The translations under genes were made by a program, and so were the position numbers. Below the pieces are notes generated by a model. It had not been told where the DNA came from. It ran no database searches and saw only the letters and a list, made by a program, of their open reading frames with translations. Source: Siphonodentalium dalli (Eukaryota > Mollusca > Scaphopoda > Gadilida > Siphonodentaliidae). From it: DNA of 64,000 nt. Of this stretch, positions 10,216 through 21,685 are shown piece after piece (position 1 is the stretch's first letter; every line of letters begins with the position of its first letter). The DNA is taken from assembly GCA_032622095.1 (NCBI GenBank), contig CP136068.1, positions 128,845,989 to 128,909,988 of the forward strand. The letters run 5' to 3'.

Positions 10216-10330
10216 TGTACAGTGGGGAGAGCTTTCCGATGAATGGCAACAAGCCATATTTCCGACTAAATCCTGAAAGTTACCCATAATTCTGCTATGG
10301 TTAAGAAGTCGATTACTTAGAGCATTACTG
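10216..10330. mobile_element. family P1 half-copy (copy 2)
   Basis: Only the right arm and the loop remain: GAGAGCTTTCCGATGAATGG through to GAGCATTACTG, followed by TA. The left arm is missing. Confidence 0.85.
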
Positions 10331-10515
10331 TATATTAAAATCATTTTATATCTGGTTTCTACTCCTTGATTTAAAGATGGTTTATCTCTTGCGGGCCACA
10401 ATTACAGCATAATTCTTTTACAATACCTGATTTCAAGACTACCTTTTTCTGTGAATAAAACATCAACATCAATAGCAGTCAGATATTTAATTGCTGCAAT
10501 TTTTCTTTGCTTCAG

Positions 10516-10587
10516 GTCTGCATCTTAAGAGTCTAACATTACCAAGCAGATTATCAACAACAAATATTGGGCTTTCTCATATCACAG
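10516..10587 (+). CDS. LRR protein, exon E (72 nt, one repeat)
   Basis: Acceptor TTTCTTTGCTTCAG at 10515, donor GTAAGC at 10588, phase 1 to 1. Encodes residues 148-171 (LHLKSLTLPSRLSTTNIGLS, then HIT). Exactly 24 codons, the unit length of this LRR class. It joins exon F as ..SHIT-A-FQLSSLDL, keeping LRR register across the 7.9 kb intron, which argues against a missing exon between them. Confidence 0.88.
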
Positions 10588-12360
10588 GTAAGCTAAATCT
10601 ATCCAATTTCAGTAAGTTGTCATGAAGCAATATTTCTGATATATTTTTTGTTTCAATTGATGTCCACTTGTTTTCCATATATGTTTGTGTATTTGGTGCG
10701 TGTGCTCTCAGTGAGGCTTGGTCACTGCCTGAAAAGTTCTATAAAGCCTCCTGAGTTTCAAGCGTAATTTATACCTCAATTTATAGGAAAAAAATAGAAC
10801 TTTCAGACAATGGTAGGGCTTTAAGTAGATGCCTACTCAACATTGGATGGCTTAGCAAAGGCATTTCCTTGGGAAATTGGCAAAAATGCAATGGTTTCAA
10901 ATAAACTTTGTCAAAATGCACTGCAAGCATTGGAGGGTATATATGTTGGAAATTGAAAATAATTCAGGGAGTCAGGATAGGATAGGATAATTTTATTTAT
11001 GATACACATATTAATAGTACAATGGAATTAACATATAACAGGATAATAATGCAGTATATTTTATCTCACATGACTATCTAAGCATAATCCATGCTTGTGA
11101 TTGGTTGCTTGACATTCACTATTACCGATAGTTTCATCCACATGATAGTGGGCTTTCTAATTTTAGCACACCCACTATCGCTTGGGAAATCAAGAAATCT
11201 ATTTTTAACATGCCCACTATTCCGGGGAGGTAATTCTAAAGTCATCTCCGCCTCACCGCAAATGGCAAATGTTCAACATTTTGTTGTCCAACTAGACCGC
11301 AATAGATGATCATAAGCAAATACTTTGTTATTTGTGATGTTGTTGCCATGTTTGGTGTGACGATTTATTATGTTCCTTTCTCCGCTGATCACAATATCGC
11401 ATTGATATTTTTGTCAATTTCCTAAGTTCACACAACTAAATTTTCCAAATGTATCTTAGTTTGTTTTTGGTAAGAAAAATATTGTTTTGATCGGACATCA
11501 TTGTTTAACAAGGACGTCAGCTTTCCATTGCTTTCCAAACAAGCAATAATTACTCATGAAGAATAACATTTAAGATTTTCACAGTAAAAAGAAGGGCAAT
11601 TTATTTAAGAGGATTTGACCAGAAAAAAATATAAAGAGACAACAAAATTCGCACGGAAAATTCTAAAACCTTTCTGTGATGAAAATGAAATGCATGAAAT
11701 ATGGGATCTGGGAGAGCATGAACAACATTCAATAAAATATAATAAATATTGCAAGGCTTGTCATTGAATATGCTAAAATAGTGGTCCTTTGTGGAGGAAT
11801 AGTCCCCTTGGCTCTGGCTTGGGGACTATTCCTCCCCTCGGACCACTATTTTGGAATATTTACCTCCAAGCTGTGCAATATTTATGTAATATTGCTGGGG
11901 GTAACATTGTCCTGCCTGGCAATATACTGCATTATTATCTTATTATATATCATTACAATATCTTCTGTTGGATATCATGGTTTTAATGTTGATTATATTG
12001 GAGAAGTCAATTCAGCCAGACATACATGAATCAATGATAGGGATTGAAGAGATCGGGGACCAGCTTAGACCAGATGGTGAGGCCGATATGACTTCTCCCT
12101 GCCACAACAATAATGCGAAGTGGTCATTCAGTAGGGTGAAGTGCGTTTAAAACATTGAAGTTGATGTCACTATAGTATAGAACGAAAATAGGAGAGATGT
12201 AATATGTAAATTAAACGTATGACACAATGGTTCCAATATGGAGTCTATGTTCACATTATCACCTTGATAATTATGAATACTCCCCAAACACAATTGTGAG
12301 AGAATGGCAGCATTTTATATAATAATTTTGAGACAATTGCAGCATTTATTTTGTATTTTT
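10588..12360. other. start of the 7.9 kb intron E-F
   Basis: Apart from the hairpin at 11772-11853, I see short repeats of GGATAGGATA at 10975-10990 and otherwise unremarkable AT-rich DNA. Confidence 0.55.
11772..11853. repeat. hairpin of ~80 bp
   Basis: CTAAAATAGTGGTCC..GGAGGAATAGTCCCC faces GGGGACTATTCCTCC..GGACCACTATTTTGG with a loop of about ten bases. One arm recurs at 16285-16345 (AAGTGGTCCGAGAGGAGGAA), so it is a dispersed foldback element. Confidence 0.85.
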
Positions 12361-12813
12361 TTTATTATAATACACCATATACAAATTAGTAGAGTGATTT
12401 CCCCTGCACCCCCCAAGCTAGGATCAGCATAAAAAAAATCCTGGCAGCTGAATTGTCAATGATACATGGATGAAAAGTGCACACACAAATTCAAGAACGT
12501 GTTTCCCGATGAGAAACATCAAATATAACCACATGGTGAACGGTTATGGCTGTCGAATTGACGAATAATTTATGGGAGGGGTTGGTGTTTTTTTCGATTT
12601 TACGGGTAGTATGATGATTGTCAAACCTGCAGTGTGACTCAATATGTTGACAAGTACTTCTGGGCACATTTTCGTGTGTCTAAATGGACGTGCTTTTATT
12701 TTTGATACTCATGCAGGGTCAACCCTTTCCTGCAAATACAGGCCAGCGGGATTTGTTAACACTGAGGCCTATGCAAGTCGTTTGGTGTATTGTAACCTAT
12801 AGTGAAAAATGGT
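12361..12813 (+). mobile_element. TIR element, direct copy 1 of 3 (left end decayed)
   Basis: Shares its order of blocks with the copies at 13512 and 14031: ATACAAATTAG, GATTTCCCCTG, GGCAGCTGAAT, ATGGATGAAAAGTGCAC, ATTGACGAATAATTTATGGG, TGTCAAACCTGCAGTGTGAC, GGGATTTGTTAACACTGAGG and TTTGGTGTATTGTAACCTAT. An extra ~35-bp piece lies near 12690-12745. No coding. Confidence 0.85.
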
Positions 12814-13511
12814 CTTTTTTCAGATTTCTGCTCTGAAACAAGTCCCGTGCTCATTATCCCCATAAAACAAATTGGAAACATAAAGCATGCGATATGACAG
12901 ATTATTTAGCGTGGCAGCCGTCCAATCAAATTTAAAATTAACCCCTCTGATGCCATTTCTGCTTCTCATTGTTGAACCGAAAATTGCCATTTTCAACCTT
13001 CTTATTGGGCCCATGGATTCCCCTTTAATGAATGTGAGACAATATTTTTGGGCGCCCGACAACCTAGATGAATGCCAAGGCAGATTTGTCAGGTTTGAGC
13101 ACAACATGGGAGTAAAGCGTGACTTCATTATGGACCATTCTCTAAAATGTGATGCATAATCGGATCAGTATCGGGTCAAACAAAGTTGAATTGCCCCTTT
13201 AAGATGAGAGGTTAACAAAAACGTCTACCATGGAAGTTTGCAGAAATGGTTTGACACACCCAAATTTCCACCAATAAATGCATTCTTGTGAAGGGACTAT
13301 TTTGATTTTCTGTCCATTTTTTTCGAAAATTAAGTAGGTGCGCCCAATGTGAAACCTACGTGTGCCCAATTTGCCTAGAATCATATGGGATATTTTCCGG
13401 AAGTGGTATCTACAAGCTATCAGATCTACTACATTTATGTACGTCGTCTTTGTTTACTTTGCCAAAATGCAGCTAAAATGACATTCAAGTCAAGGCGACT
13501 TTCTTGTCATT
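12814..13511. other. intron E-F, no feature supported
   Basis: A 90-codon frame at 12887-13159, with an opposite-strand frame over it, has no recognisable domain. I do not annotate it. Confidence 0.5.
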
Positions 13512-13926
13512 CCAGTGATCACTATAGGTTATAATACACCAAATACAAATTAGTACAAATTGGATTGATTTCCCCTGCCAACCCCAAGCTAGAAAAATCC
13601 TGGCAGCTGAATGGTCAATGATAGATGGATGAAAAGTGCACTAAAACGTATTTCCTTAATGCGAAATATCAAATATAGCTACAAGGTGAACGGTTGCTGC
13701 TGTCAAATTGACGAATAATTTATGGGAGGGGTTGGTGTTTTTATTGATTTATTAATTAATTAATTAATTTATTTATTAAGGGTAGTGTGATGTTTGTCAA
13801 ACCTGCAGTGTGACTCAACATGTTGATAAGTACTTTTTGGCACATTTTTGTGTGTCAGCGGGATTTGTTAACACTGAGGCCTATGCAAATCATTTGGTGT
13901 ATTGTAACCTATATTTTATCAGTGGT
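13512..13926 (+). mobile_element. TIR element, direct copy 2 of 3
   Basis: Left end CCAGTGATCACTATAGGTTA plus TAATACACCAAAT; right end TTTGGTGTATTGTAACCTAT plus ATTTTATCAGTGG. They are inverted to each other over about 35 bp. An (ATTA)n/(ATTT)n tract sits at 13740-13785. Confidence 0.88.
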
Positions 13927-14030
13927 TGTTTAAAAATGCCAACAATAACCAAAACGAAATCCTGAATGCGCGATCTCATTTTTAGTGCTCTAACCCCAGT
14001 TATGATTTTAGTATGCTACCCAAATTAATT

Positions 14031-14444
14031 CCAGTGATCACTAGGTTATAATATACCAAATACAAATTAGTACAAATTAGAGTGATTTCCCCTGGCACCC
14101 CCAGGCTAGGATCTGCATTAGAAAAATCCCGGCAGCTGAATGATCAATGATAGATGGATGAAAAGTGCACTAAAAAAGGCAAGAACGTTTTTCCTGATGC
14201 GAAACATCAAATATAGCCACATGGTGAATGGTTACTGCTGTCAAATTGACGAATATCGATTTATTTTATCGATTTATTAATTAATTAATTTATTAAGGGT
14301 AGTGTGATGTTTGTCAAACCTGCAGTGTGACTCATTACGTTGACAAGTACTTTTGGGCACATTTTTGTGTGCCAGCAGAGTTTGTTAACACTGAGGCCTA
14401 TACAGATCATTTGGTGTATTATAACCTATATTTTATCAGTGGTT
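14031..14444 (+). mobile_element. TIR element, direct copy 3 of 3
   Basis: Same ends and body as copy 2, including the shared left CCAGTGATCACTA and right ATTTTATCAGTGGTT. Three direct copies within 2.1 kb suggest local duplication or repeated insertion at one hot spot. Confidence 0.88.
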
Positions 14445-14522
14445 CTTCCCCCGTCTGCAAAATTAGGGCAAAATGAGCAAGAATATGGAGACTTCTTCAC
14501 CCACATCGCCTTCTCGGCTGCA

Positions 14523-14572
14523 ACTTCCCAGTTGTCTTCTTTGGATTTAACAAAGATATGTAGCATTAGCAG
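14523..14572 (+). pseudogene. LRR exon-like fragment, duplicate of exon F start
   Basis: The frame reads QLSSLDLTKICSISR and is followed by a consensus donor GTGAGT at 14573. Exon F begins with FQLSSLDLTNYIN, and the DNA of the two agrees at about four of five positions over 33 bp. The fragment lacks the second half of the repeat. Its donor leaves phase 2, which would fit exon G but not exon F, so it could only replace F. An acceptor in phase 1 is weak (TTAG at 14469 or GGAG at 14491). Most likely a decayed tandem exon duplicate; a mutually exclusive exon is possible. Confidence 0.5.
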
Positions 14573-14633
14573 GTGAGTCATATCCTGAACTCAACTATAA
14601 TAGTAATATTTATATTTAAATTACCCATTTTTA

Positions 14634-15375
14634 TACCCCCACTTTTGAAGAAAATGGGGGGATATACTGGATTGACTGCGTCTGTCCGTCACACTTTCTC
14701 CCTCCGTGTGTCGAGCCGTCACACTTTCTCCCTCCGTGTGTCGTCCGTCCGTCGAGCCATCCATCTGACCTCATAACTCGAACAACTATGAACCGATTTC
14801 AATAATTTTTTGTAGGCAATCTCCTTAGGACCGCCTCTCCGCATGATGCTAATTGCGGTGCGGTCCGACTTTCTTTTTTTAAGTTACGCCTTACTTTTCC
14901 ACTTATTTTGACTTAGAAAATTCTGTCCGACTTAATAATTTTAACAAATATGAACCGATTTCAATAAATTTTGGTATACATGCTTCTCACAACACCCTCT
15001 CTACATGATGCAGCTCAGGGTTGGCTCGGACTGTTTTTCCTAACATTACACTTCATTTTCGACTTATTTTGACTTAGAAAATTTTGGGATTTCTTTTGTG
15101 TGGATGCTATCAATTTAGGATATTTTCTGGAAGTTTTTTCGAATATGGGTTCGGAACAATGATTTTTACCACAGTTAAGTTGCGTTTCATTTTCTACCCT
15201 TTTTTGGGTTTCTGCAATCATTCGAACAAAAATGAACCAATTTGAATATTTTTTTCTGTACAAGCTTCTTGCGACACCATATCGATATTATTAATCCAAA
15301 TTTTTCTTTAAAGTTAAAAATCTTTTTTGTTGGGTTTACAGATAATGCGGGTTGAATTTGCCACGGTGGGGGTAT
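14634..15375. repeat. ATACCCCC-ended repeat with internal subunits
   Basis: Starts ATACCCCCACTTTTGAAGAA and ends CCACGGTGGGGGTAT, so the outer tips are inverted. Inside are about three diverged subunits around ATGAACCGATTTCAATAA and ATGAACCAATTTGAATAT, after a TCCGTCACACTTTCTCCCTC doublet. This type of ACCCCC-ended, CCGTCCG-rich repeat is one I associate with mollusc genomes. Confidence 0.7.
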
Positions 15376-17016
15376 GCTAGCACGCGAGTGCACACCTCTT
15401 GTCTTGCTTATATTGAAACTGGAGTGGAATGCGCATCCCAGTTCATAGGTAAATTGCTCTCTTAACAATATTTCCGCAAATGAACAGCCTCCAGATCAAA
15501 ATCATTTCGCAACCTTTTGCTTCACCTTATGTTATTTAATAATGGCACAAGTATGTCTTTTTGATTGACATTAATTAACATAACGACACAATATCTCCAC
15601 CATAACAATATTTAGATTTACCGTACTGACCCAGGTTGAGGCCATGGGGGCCTTTGTTTTATTTGAGCTTAAAAAACCAAGTGGGCTTACTGGGATATGG
15701 CCCTTTGCAAACCAAAAATCCCAAGAAATCGGGACAGTAAAACTGATGAAATAGATGAAAGCCGATCTGACGCCGAGTATCGGGAAATATACCCGGGTTC
15801 CAGATTAAGTAAAGGTAAGTATAAGTTACTTTGAAAAAGTAATTTTTCAATTAAATGTGAATATTAAAATAATATAATAGCACTTCTAGTTTTGTTGTTT
15901 TATTGCCCAAAATTGCCATAAATGACGCTATCTGTAAGCAGTGTGGGTTATCGGGAAGGGAACAAAAGATTTCGGCCATTTTAGACAGCTCGGTAAATTC
16001 TGTATCTATAGTCTATAGTAGTCTATAGTTTATATCAATGTTCAACGGTATTGAATACTAATTGACTTTCTTATTCCTTATCATGTGCTATCATGATTGA
16101 CATTTCGCATTGTTTGAGATATGTTATTTTGTCACAAAAACAAACATGGTACCGAATTATTGCGACACTGATTTTGAATAAATATGATTTTGGATTATTT
16201 ATCTTTTATCAAATTCACAATATGGCAATATCCATACTCAAATATTATTATATAGATAATAAATGGCTTGGAGTTGACTATATATTCCAAAAAAGTGGTC
16301 CGAGAGGAGGAATAGTCCACGAGTTGCAGGCTATTTTGGCATAGTCAACGACAAGACATGCATTATTTATTATATTATATTGAACATTGGTGTCAATTCT
16401 CCCACAATTTCTGTGTCTCATTTCGTCACATTTTTATTTACCATGAATTTTGGAAATCGGTCTCAGATTTTACAATTTATGGCATTCTTTTGACGATGGC
16501 AGGGGAGCTCAACTATTGTTATTATTTACATCTAACAGCATCTCTTTATGGTTCATGCATTTATTTCTATAAATACGTCATTAGCAAAGACATTTTGGAA
16601 AGGAAGTTATAAACAATGTCTACAGGCATTACAAAATTAGGACTGGTCGCTTGCCCACTAAACGGACTAACTATTAAATACATTGGAAACCTATGATCGA
16701 ACATTTGTAAGATCATTACTATCACCAATAAATCTAATGATATACCGATACAAGTATCAAACAAGGTATAGTTTCAGATTGGCCGTATATTCAGACGGCA
16801 ACCTGATTTCGCGAAATGAGTTTGTTACTATAAATAGAAAAAGAATAGTAGGCATGTAGGAATCCTACTGGGGTACTAACGTAAAATAGTATAGCAGTTG
16901 CAGCCAATCAGAATGCAAGAAAGTCACGTGAGATATAGCATAGTTGAATATAACTATAATAGTTGAATTCATAATGTGCCTGACCTGATTAAAGAAATCA
17001 AGTCTAAAACGGCATA
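15376..17016. other. intron E-F, mostly unassigned
   Basis: Holds one arm of the 11.8 kb hairpin family at 16285-16345 and a TCTATAGTCTATAG run near 16004-16030. The rest shows no exon in LRR register. Confidence 0.5.
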
Positions 17017-17126
17017 CAGTAATGCTCTAATTAATCGACCTCTTAACCACAGCAGAATTATGGGTAACTTTTCAGGATTTAGTTGGAAATATGTGGTTAA
17101 GAGGTCGATTAATTAGAGCATTACTG
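17017..17126. mobile_element. family P1 MITE with central deletion (copy 3)
   Basis: Both ends are intact (CAGTAATGCTCTAATTAATC and GAGCATTACTG) with flanking TA. About 100 bp of the loop side are missing, so the left arm up to GGAAATATG joins TGTGGTTAAG directly. Confidence 0.88.
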
Positions 17127-17314
17127 TATCTCAGGATTCGTTTCAATCCTATCATTAATTAATATACTTGCTGTCTCCGTAATATTTTACAGCAACTATG
17201 GCAACAAACACTTCATACTATGTAGAAAAATGTGCATAATTGGAGAGAAAACAAAATTGCTGAACACCAGTTTGGTTTGATGTCAATATCGAACAATGAT
17301 TTCATGTCAGGTAG

Positions 17315-17735
17315 CCCTCAAAATATGGTACTGGTCATTTGCAGAATTAGGTCCCCAGAGGGTGAATTTAGTGATGCCACCCGCACAGCGGGCAAGCATC
17401 ACTAAATTCAGCCTCTGGAGACCTCATTCTGCATGGCCTCATCTGTTTAAGTTCCCAGATGGTGTAGATAGTGATGTGCATACATTGGGCATCTTGATAA
17501 TGCTTTATTTCATCTGCCAATATGGGGATATAGAGAAAATTGACAAAAAAGAAAATGTAAACTTTCTGAAGTTTAGAAACTAAAAAAACTTGATAATTTG
17601 ATAATATAGATACTTTCCAGAGAAGATGAGGCCTAAGCTGAATGGGATCCCCAGAGGGCAAATTTAGTAATGCTAGCCAGCTGTGCGGGTAGTGTCACTA
17701 AATTCTCCATCTGGGGACCTCATTCTGCAAATGTC
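17315..17735. repeat. family G1 repeat
   Basis: Two hairpins at 17335-17435 and 17640-17735, built on GGTCCCCAGAGGGTGAATTT and CAGAGGGCAAATTTAGTAATG, with the usual CTTTCCAGAGAAGATGAGGC linker. Confidence 0.8.
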
Positions 17736-17739
17736 TTGC

Positions 17740-18365
17740 TCCATCATTTCAGGCTTGGGGCCCTTCAGACATATTATTTATACATTAGGCCAATATAAAA
17801 AAAAATGCTGAATATACATCACCACCTGAATCTGGGCCTCATCTTCTCTAGACAGTGTTTATTGTCAAATTAACAAGTTGTTTAGTTTCTTTATGAAACT
17901 TCTTTAGAATGTTTCTTTTTCTTGTTTAGTTTAGTTTCTCTATATCCCCAAATCGGCAGACAACACAATGCATAGTCAAGGTGCCCAATGGGTTCACATC
18001 ACCATCTTCACCATCTGGGAACTTAAATCTGTGTCTGTCTCCCATAGCAGATGAGGCCATGCATAATTGAGGTCCCCAGAGGATGAATTTGGTGATTCTA
18101 GCCATAGGTTCCCAGATGGTGTAGATGGTTTCTTCTGCCAATTTGAGCAAATCAACTAAAAAAGAAAAAGAAACTAAATTTTTTTTTATAATTTGATAAT
18201 ACATTTACAGATACAATGTACTTTCCAACGAAGATGAGGCCTAAGCAGAATGAGGTCGCCAGAGGGCTAATTTAGTGATGTTAGCCTGCTGTGTGGCGTA
18301 GCATCACTAAATTCACCCTCTGGGGACCTCATTCTGCATATGACCAGCACCATATTTTGAGTCTG
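17740..18365. repeat. family G1 repeat, second tandem unit
   Basis: A further G1 unit follows directly, ending in a well-preserved hairpin at 18250-18355 (GAATGAGGTCGCCAGAGGGC and TCTGGGGACCTCATTCTGCA). Exon F begins about 110 bp later. Confidence 0.78.
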
Positions 18366-18477
18366 ATGTCAAGATTCGTTTTGAGGTAAAATTCTCTATT
18401 CTCAGGGCACTAATGTTATACCATGCCTGCCAGTACACTTTTTTTTTCTTCTTCTAATTTGACCTTTAACCTTGCAG

Positions 18478-18559
18478 CGTTCCAGTTGTCTTCCTTGGAT
18501 TTGACGAACTATATTAATATCAACGATGACGGCATGCAATCTGTTGGTGCATTACACAG
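18478..18559 (+). CDS. LRR protein, exon F
   Basis: 82 nt, acceptor TTTAACCTTGCAG at 18477, donor GTACAT at 18560, phase 1 in and phase 2 out. It encodes residues 172-198: FQLSSLDLTNYININDDGMQ, then SVGALH. The unit matches LxxLxLxx..IxDxGM. Its first half recurs as a fragment near 14.5 kb. Confidence 0.88.
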
Positions 18560-18734
18560 GTACATTTTAGTTTTCCTTATTCATCGGACAACTAAACTGA
18601 TGTTGAATTCAGAAAGTTTTCATGGTTTAATGGATTTTTATGGTTTCATGGATTACGGCTTAATTTACTCATATTTCAAAATGGATTTTCTCAAAATCTG
18701 TGGGAATAGTTTTTATACGCCCATCTGATTACTC

Positions 18735-19830
18735 TTTGTATGACCGTACAGGCCACCTCCCTTATCCGATCATCACTAAACATTATATGGATCTTCGGTG
18801 TGACCTCTAGATGGGAGCCATAAATTTTTTCTGAATTATATTGGAAACACATGGCCAACAGCAGCCAACTTGGATTTCTAATTTCAATCCATCACCACAC
18901 CCTGCAGCCCGCATTTATTGGAAAAATATCTGTAAAATTTACATGCATGTTTACGATCACCTGTAGATGGGAGCTATCAAATTTGAATGATTTTCGATGA
19001 AAAACATGGCTTGGCAGCCATCTTGTATTTTATTCTTTCCATGACTAAATCCTTTGGCACGCCATACAGCCCACATCCCTTGACTGATCATCACAAAACT
19101 TCATATGGATCTTCATGGTTACCTCTAGATTGGAGCATTTGATTTTTTCCAGAAATTTGTTGAAAAAAATGGCTGCGAGCAGCTGTCTTGAATTTCAAAT
19201 TTGAATCATTGGCACACCCTGCAGCCCGCATTTACCTGAACAATATTTTTAAACTTTACAGGCATGTTTAGGAATACCTAGATGGGAGCTATCAAATTTA
19301 TTTGAATTTCATTGAAATACATGGGCATCGGCAGCCATTTTGGATATTACTCCTTTGGCACTCCCTACAGATCGCATCCCTCATCCGATCATCACCAAAC
19401 TTAATATGGTTCTTCGGGTTGACCTCTATTTTTCCTAATTTCATTGAAAAACATGCCCACCGGCGGCCATCTTGGACTTTACTCTTTTCATGACTAAATC
19501 CTTCGGCAGACCCTACATGCAACCTCCCTCATCCGATCATCACAAAACTTCATATGATTCCTCGTGGAACCCTAGATTGGAGATATCCAATTTTTTCCTA
19601 AATTTGTTAAAAAACATGGACGCCAGCTCCCATCTTGAATTTCACTTGTGAATCCATCGGCCCACCCTGCAGTTCACATTTTTGGTGAAATAAAAATAAT
19701 TTCATCAACACAATACAAACCCTTTACTGAATCTTTTAGACTGTCCTTCTTTCTATCATTCTATTGGCTGCTCAGCATAAAATAATAATGCCTCCCCAAG
19801 TTGAGCTACAGTGTCATTGACACTTTCATT
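18735..19830. repeat. satellite-like repeat, ~150-240-bp units
   Basis: Diverged tandem units, each with CATCCGATCATCACCAAACT-like, GACCTCTAGATGGGAG-like and GCAGCCATCTTGGA blocks. The right end AAGTTGAGCTACAGTGTCAT is shared with the array at 21686-23120 and lies immediately before exon G. Confidence 0.82.
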
Positions 19831-19840
19831 CTTGTTTCAG

Positions 19841-19902
19841 TTTGCACAAGCTTCTTTTGTCTAACACTAAAATAACAGATGAAGGGCTTCTTTGTTTACA
19901 AA
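19841..19902 (+). CDS. LRR protein, exon G
   Basis: 62 nt, acceptor TTCTTGTTTCAG at 19840, donor GTGAGT at 19903, phase 2 in and phase 1 out. Encodes residues 199-219, LHKLLLSNTKITDEGLLCLQ: one complete TxITDxGL repeat. The intron end just upstream (GTCATTGACACTTTCATT) is part of a repeat that also occurs at 23115-23140. Confidence 0.88.
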
Positions 19903-20011
19903 GTGAGTTAACAATAGTTGAATTCATGTTTTTTTTTCATGTTTTTATTGTAAACTTGGGAGGGATCAAAATAGGAAGACACTATTAAACATGCAGTACT
20001 TTGAAAGTGTA

Positions 20012-20224
20012 CAGTAATGCCAAAAGTAATTGACTCCTTAACCACAGAAGAATTATGGGTAACTCTTCAGGATTCAGTCGGAAATATGGCTTGTTGCCAT
20101 TCATTGGAAAGCTCTCACTGAGAGCTTTCCGAAGAATTTCAACAAGCCACATTTCCGGCTAAATCCTGAAAAGTTACCCATAATTCTACTGTGGTTAAGG
20201 AGTCGATTACTTTGGGCATTACTG
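20012..20224. mobile_element. family P1 MITE (copy 4), intact
   Basis: Full palindrome from CAGTAATGCCAAAAGTAATT to GGGCATTACTG, with TA at 20010-20011 and 20225-20226. One of the best copies for deriving the family consensus. Confidence 0.93.
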
Positions 20225-20229
20225 TATAC

Positions 20230-20778
20230 AATTAGAAAATATACCTACCCAGTTGAGTTGACTATTCACAAATTTGAGCATGAAAACATTTTTCATGCTC
20301 GAATCCCAGAATATTCAATGAAACAAGGTGAGGTACATTTATATCCATTATAATTCAATCCACCAAAAACAAAATAGCACTTTTTTCGACATTTTAGCAC
20401 TGACACAGTGCTATGAACTGCCTTATTTGGATATAAATTAAAAATCAAGCCTGAATGACGCCATGCATGCTGAGTTCTGCTCAAGCGTACACATACTACA
20501 TAAGACTAAACATCACGATGGCATGTCGGCATCATCAAATGTTCACTGCAATGAGTTAATAATTGGGTCTTAGAACAATTCCGTTACCGTTTTCTTGAAG
20601 ATTGTTGTAAATATTTGAATTAGATTGTTACATTTCTGCTGCTTACGGTGATCAGAAGGCAAAGTGGGGAATTTTTTTTCGGCTATAGTCAACAGAATTC
20701 AGAGTTGACATATTCAGTAATTGAGTTGACATCGATAATCAACTGTTTCAACACCAGTTCTCAGTCTCCTTATCAATG
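20230..20778. other. intron G-H, no feature seen
   Basis: Unassigned AT-rich sequence. Confidence 0.5.
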
Positions 20779-20782
20779 TTAA

Positions 20783-21039
20783 CCATTTCATGACAGGAGC
20801 TGCGCTGGTGCAGCATTAAAGACATGTGTGTCAGTGCAATCTCTTATATATGCAAGTCTCCCAGAGGGAGCTTTTCATATATAAGAGAATACTTTGGCTT
20901 ACAAGGTCAAGGTAAATATTGTTAGGCCCAACATGTTAAATATTGTTTGGCCAATGCATTCTCGGTTGACTCATATATAAGAGAATGCATTGGCACAGGG
21001 TTTTTCGCAAAACATCTGGAAGCCCCAGTCTTGAAAGGG
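20783..21039 (+). mobile_element. family T1 MITE
   Basis: Starts CATTTCATGACAGGAGCTG, ends CAGTCTTGAAAGGG, with TTAA at 20779-20782 and 21040-21043. Contains a short internal duplication near 20925-20955 (TGTTAGGCC.. / TGTTTGGCC..). Confidence 0.88.
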
Positions 21040-21592
21040 TTAAAAAAAAATCTAAATACCCTAAATTTTATTTCCATATTGATGCTGACCTTTGTGGGTT
21101 TACATCATAAAAATTATCACCTTTCTTCGCGTCGCCGATAAAAAGCAAATGTGAGGCAGGAATAACAGTTTTAAAGATGACTATCAATGCGTCATGTGAT
21201 TGGATACAAAAGTTTGGTATCAAATGTTTGCTGAAAATACAGCAAAGGTCAGGCTGGATACCCAAAACACCTTTTTTGTAAAGTTGGGTGCCCAACATAT
21301 ATACCAAAATTTGACGACAATAACCCCTTCAGTCATATTTATACATGTATCTGCAATTTTCCCTCAACACCACCAACACTAATTATTGTAGCAGGAGTTT
21401 TATGACTGCTGGGTAATTTATTGTGCTTATATGCAAAATTAGAGAATCGCACCAAATCATGCCGATTCAAAAACTTACTAATCAACCGATTTTTTCATTG
21501 ACCATCTCAAATCAGCATTGAATCAATTCTCGATTGAAATATTCTACTCTAAACATATTTTTCGTGATCTAATATATTGTATCGTGTTTTAG

Positions 21593-21664
21593 ACCTGAGT
21601 CAGCTGGAGATTCTTTACCTGGACAGGACCGTGATAACAGATACTGGTTTAGCGATCATCAAAG
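21593..21664 (+). CDS. LRR protein, exon H (72 nt, one repeat)
   Basis: Acceptor TATCGTGTTTTAG at 21592, donor GTCAGT at 21665, phase 1 to 1. Encodes residues 220-243, LSQLEILYLDRTVITDTGLA then IIK, the most canonical repeat in the gene. Another exact 24-codon exon. The flanking introns are filled by repeats, but the splice sites are clean. Confidence 0.9.
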
Positions 21665-21685
21665 GTCAGTCTATTTTAGGTAGCA

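Noticed and set aside
12887-13159. 90-codon frame with opposing 102-codon frame
   Set aside because: Inside the E-F intron, no LRR register and no recognisable domain; mirrored frames suggest chance.
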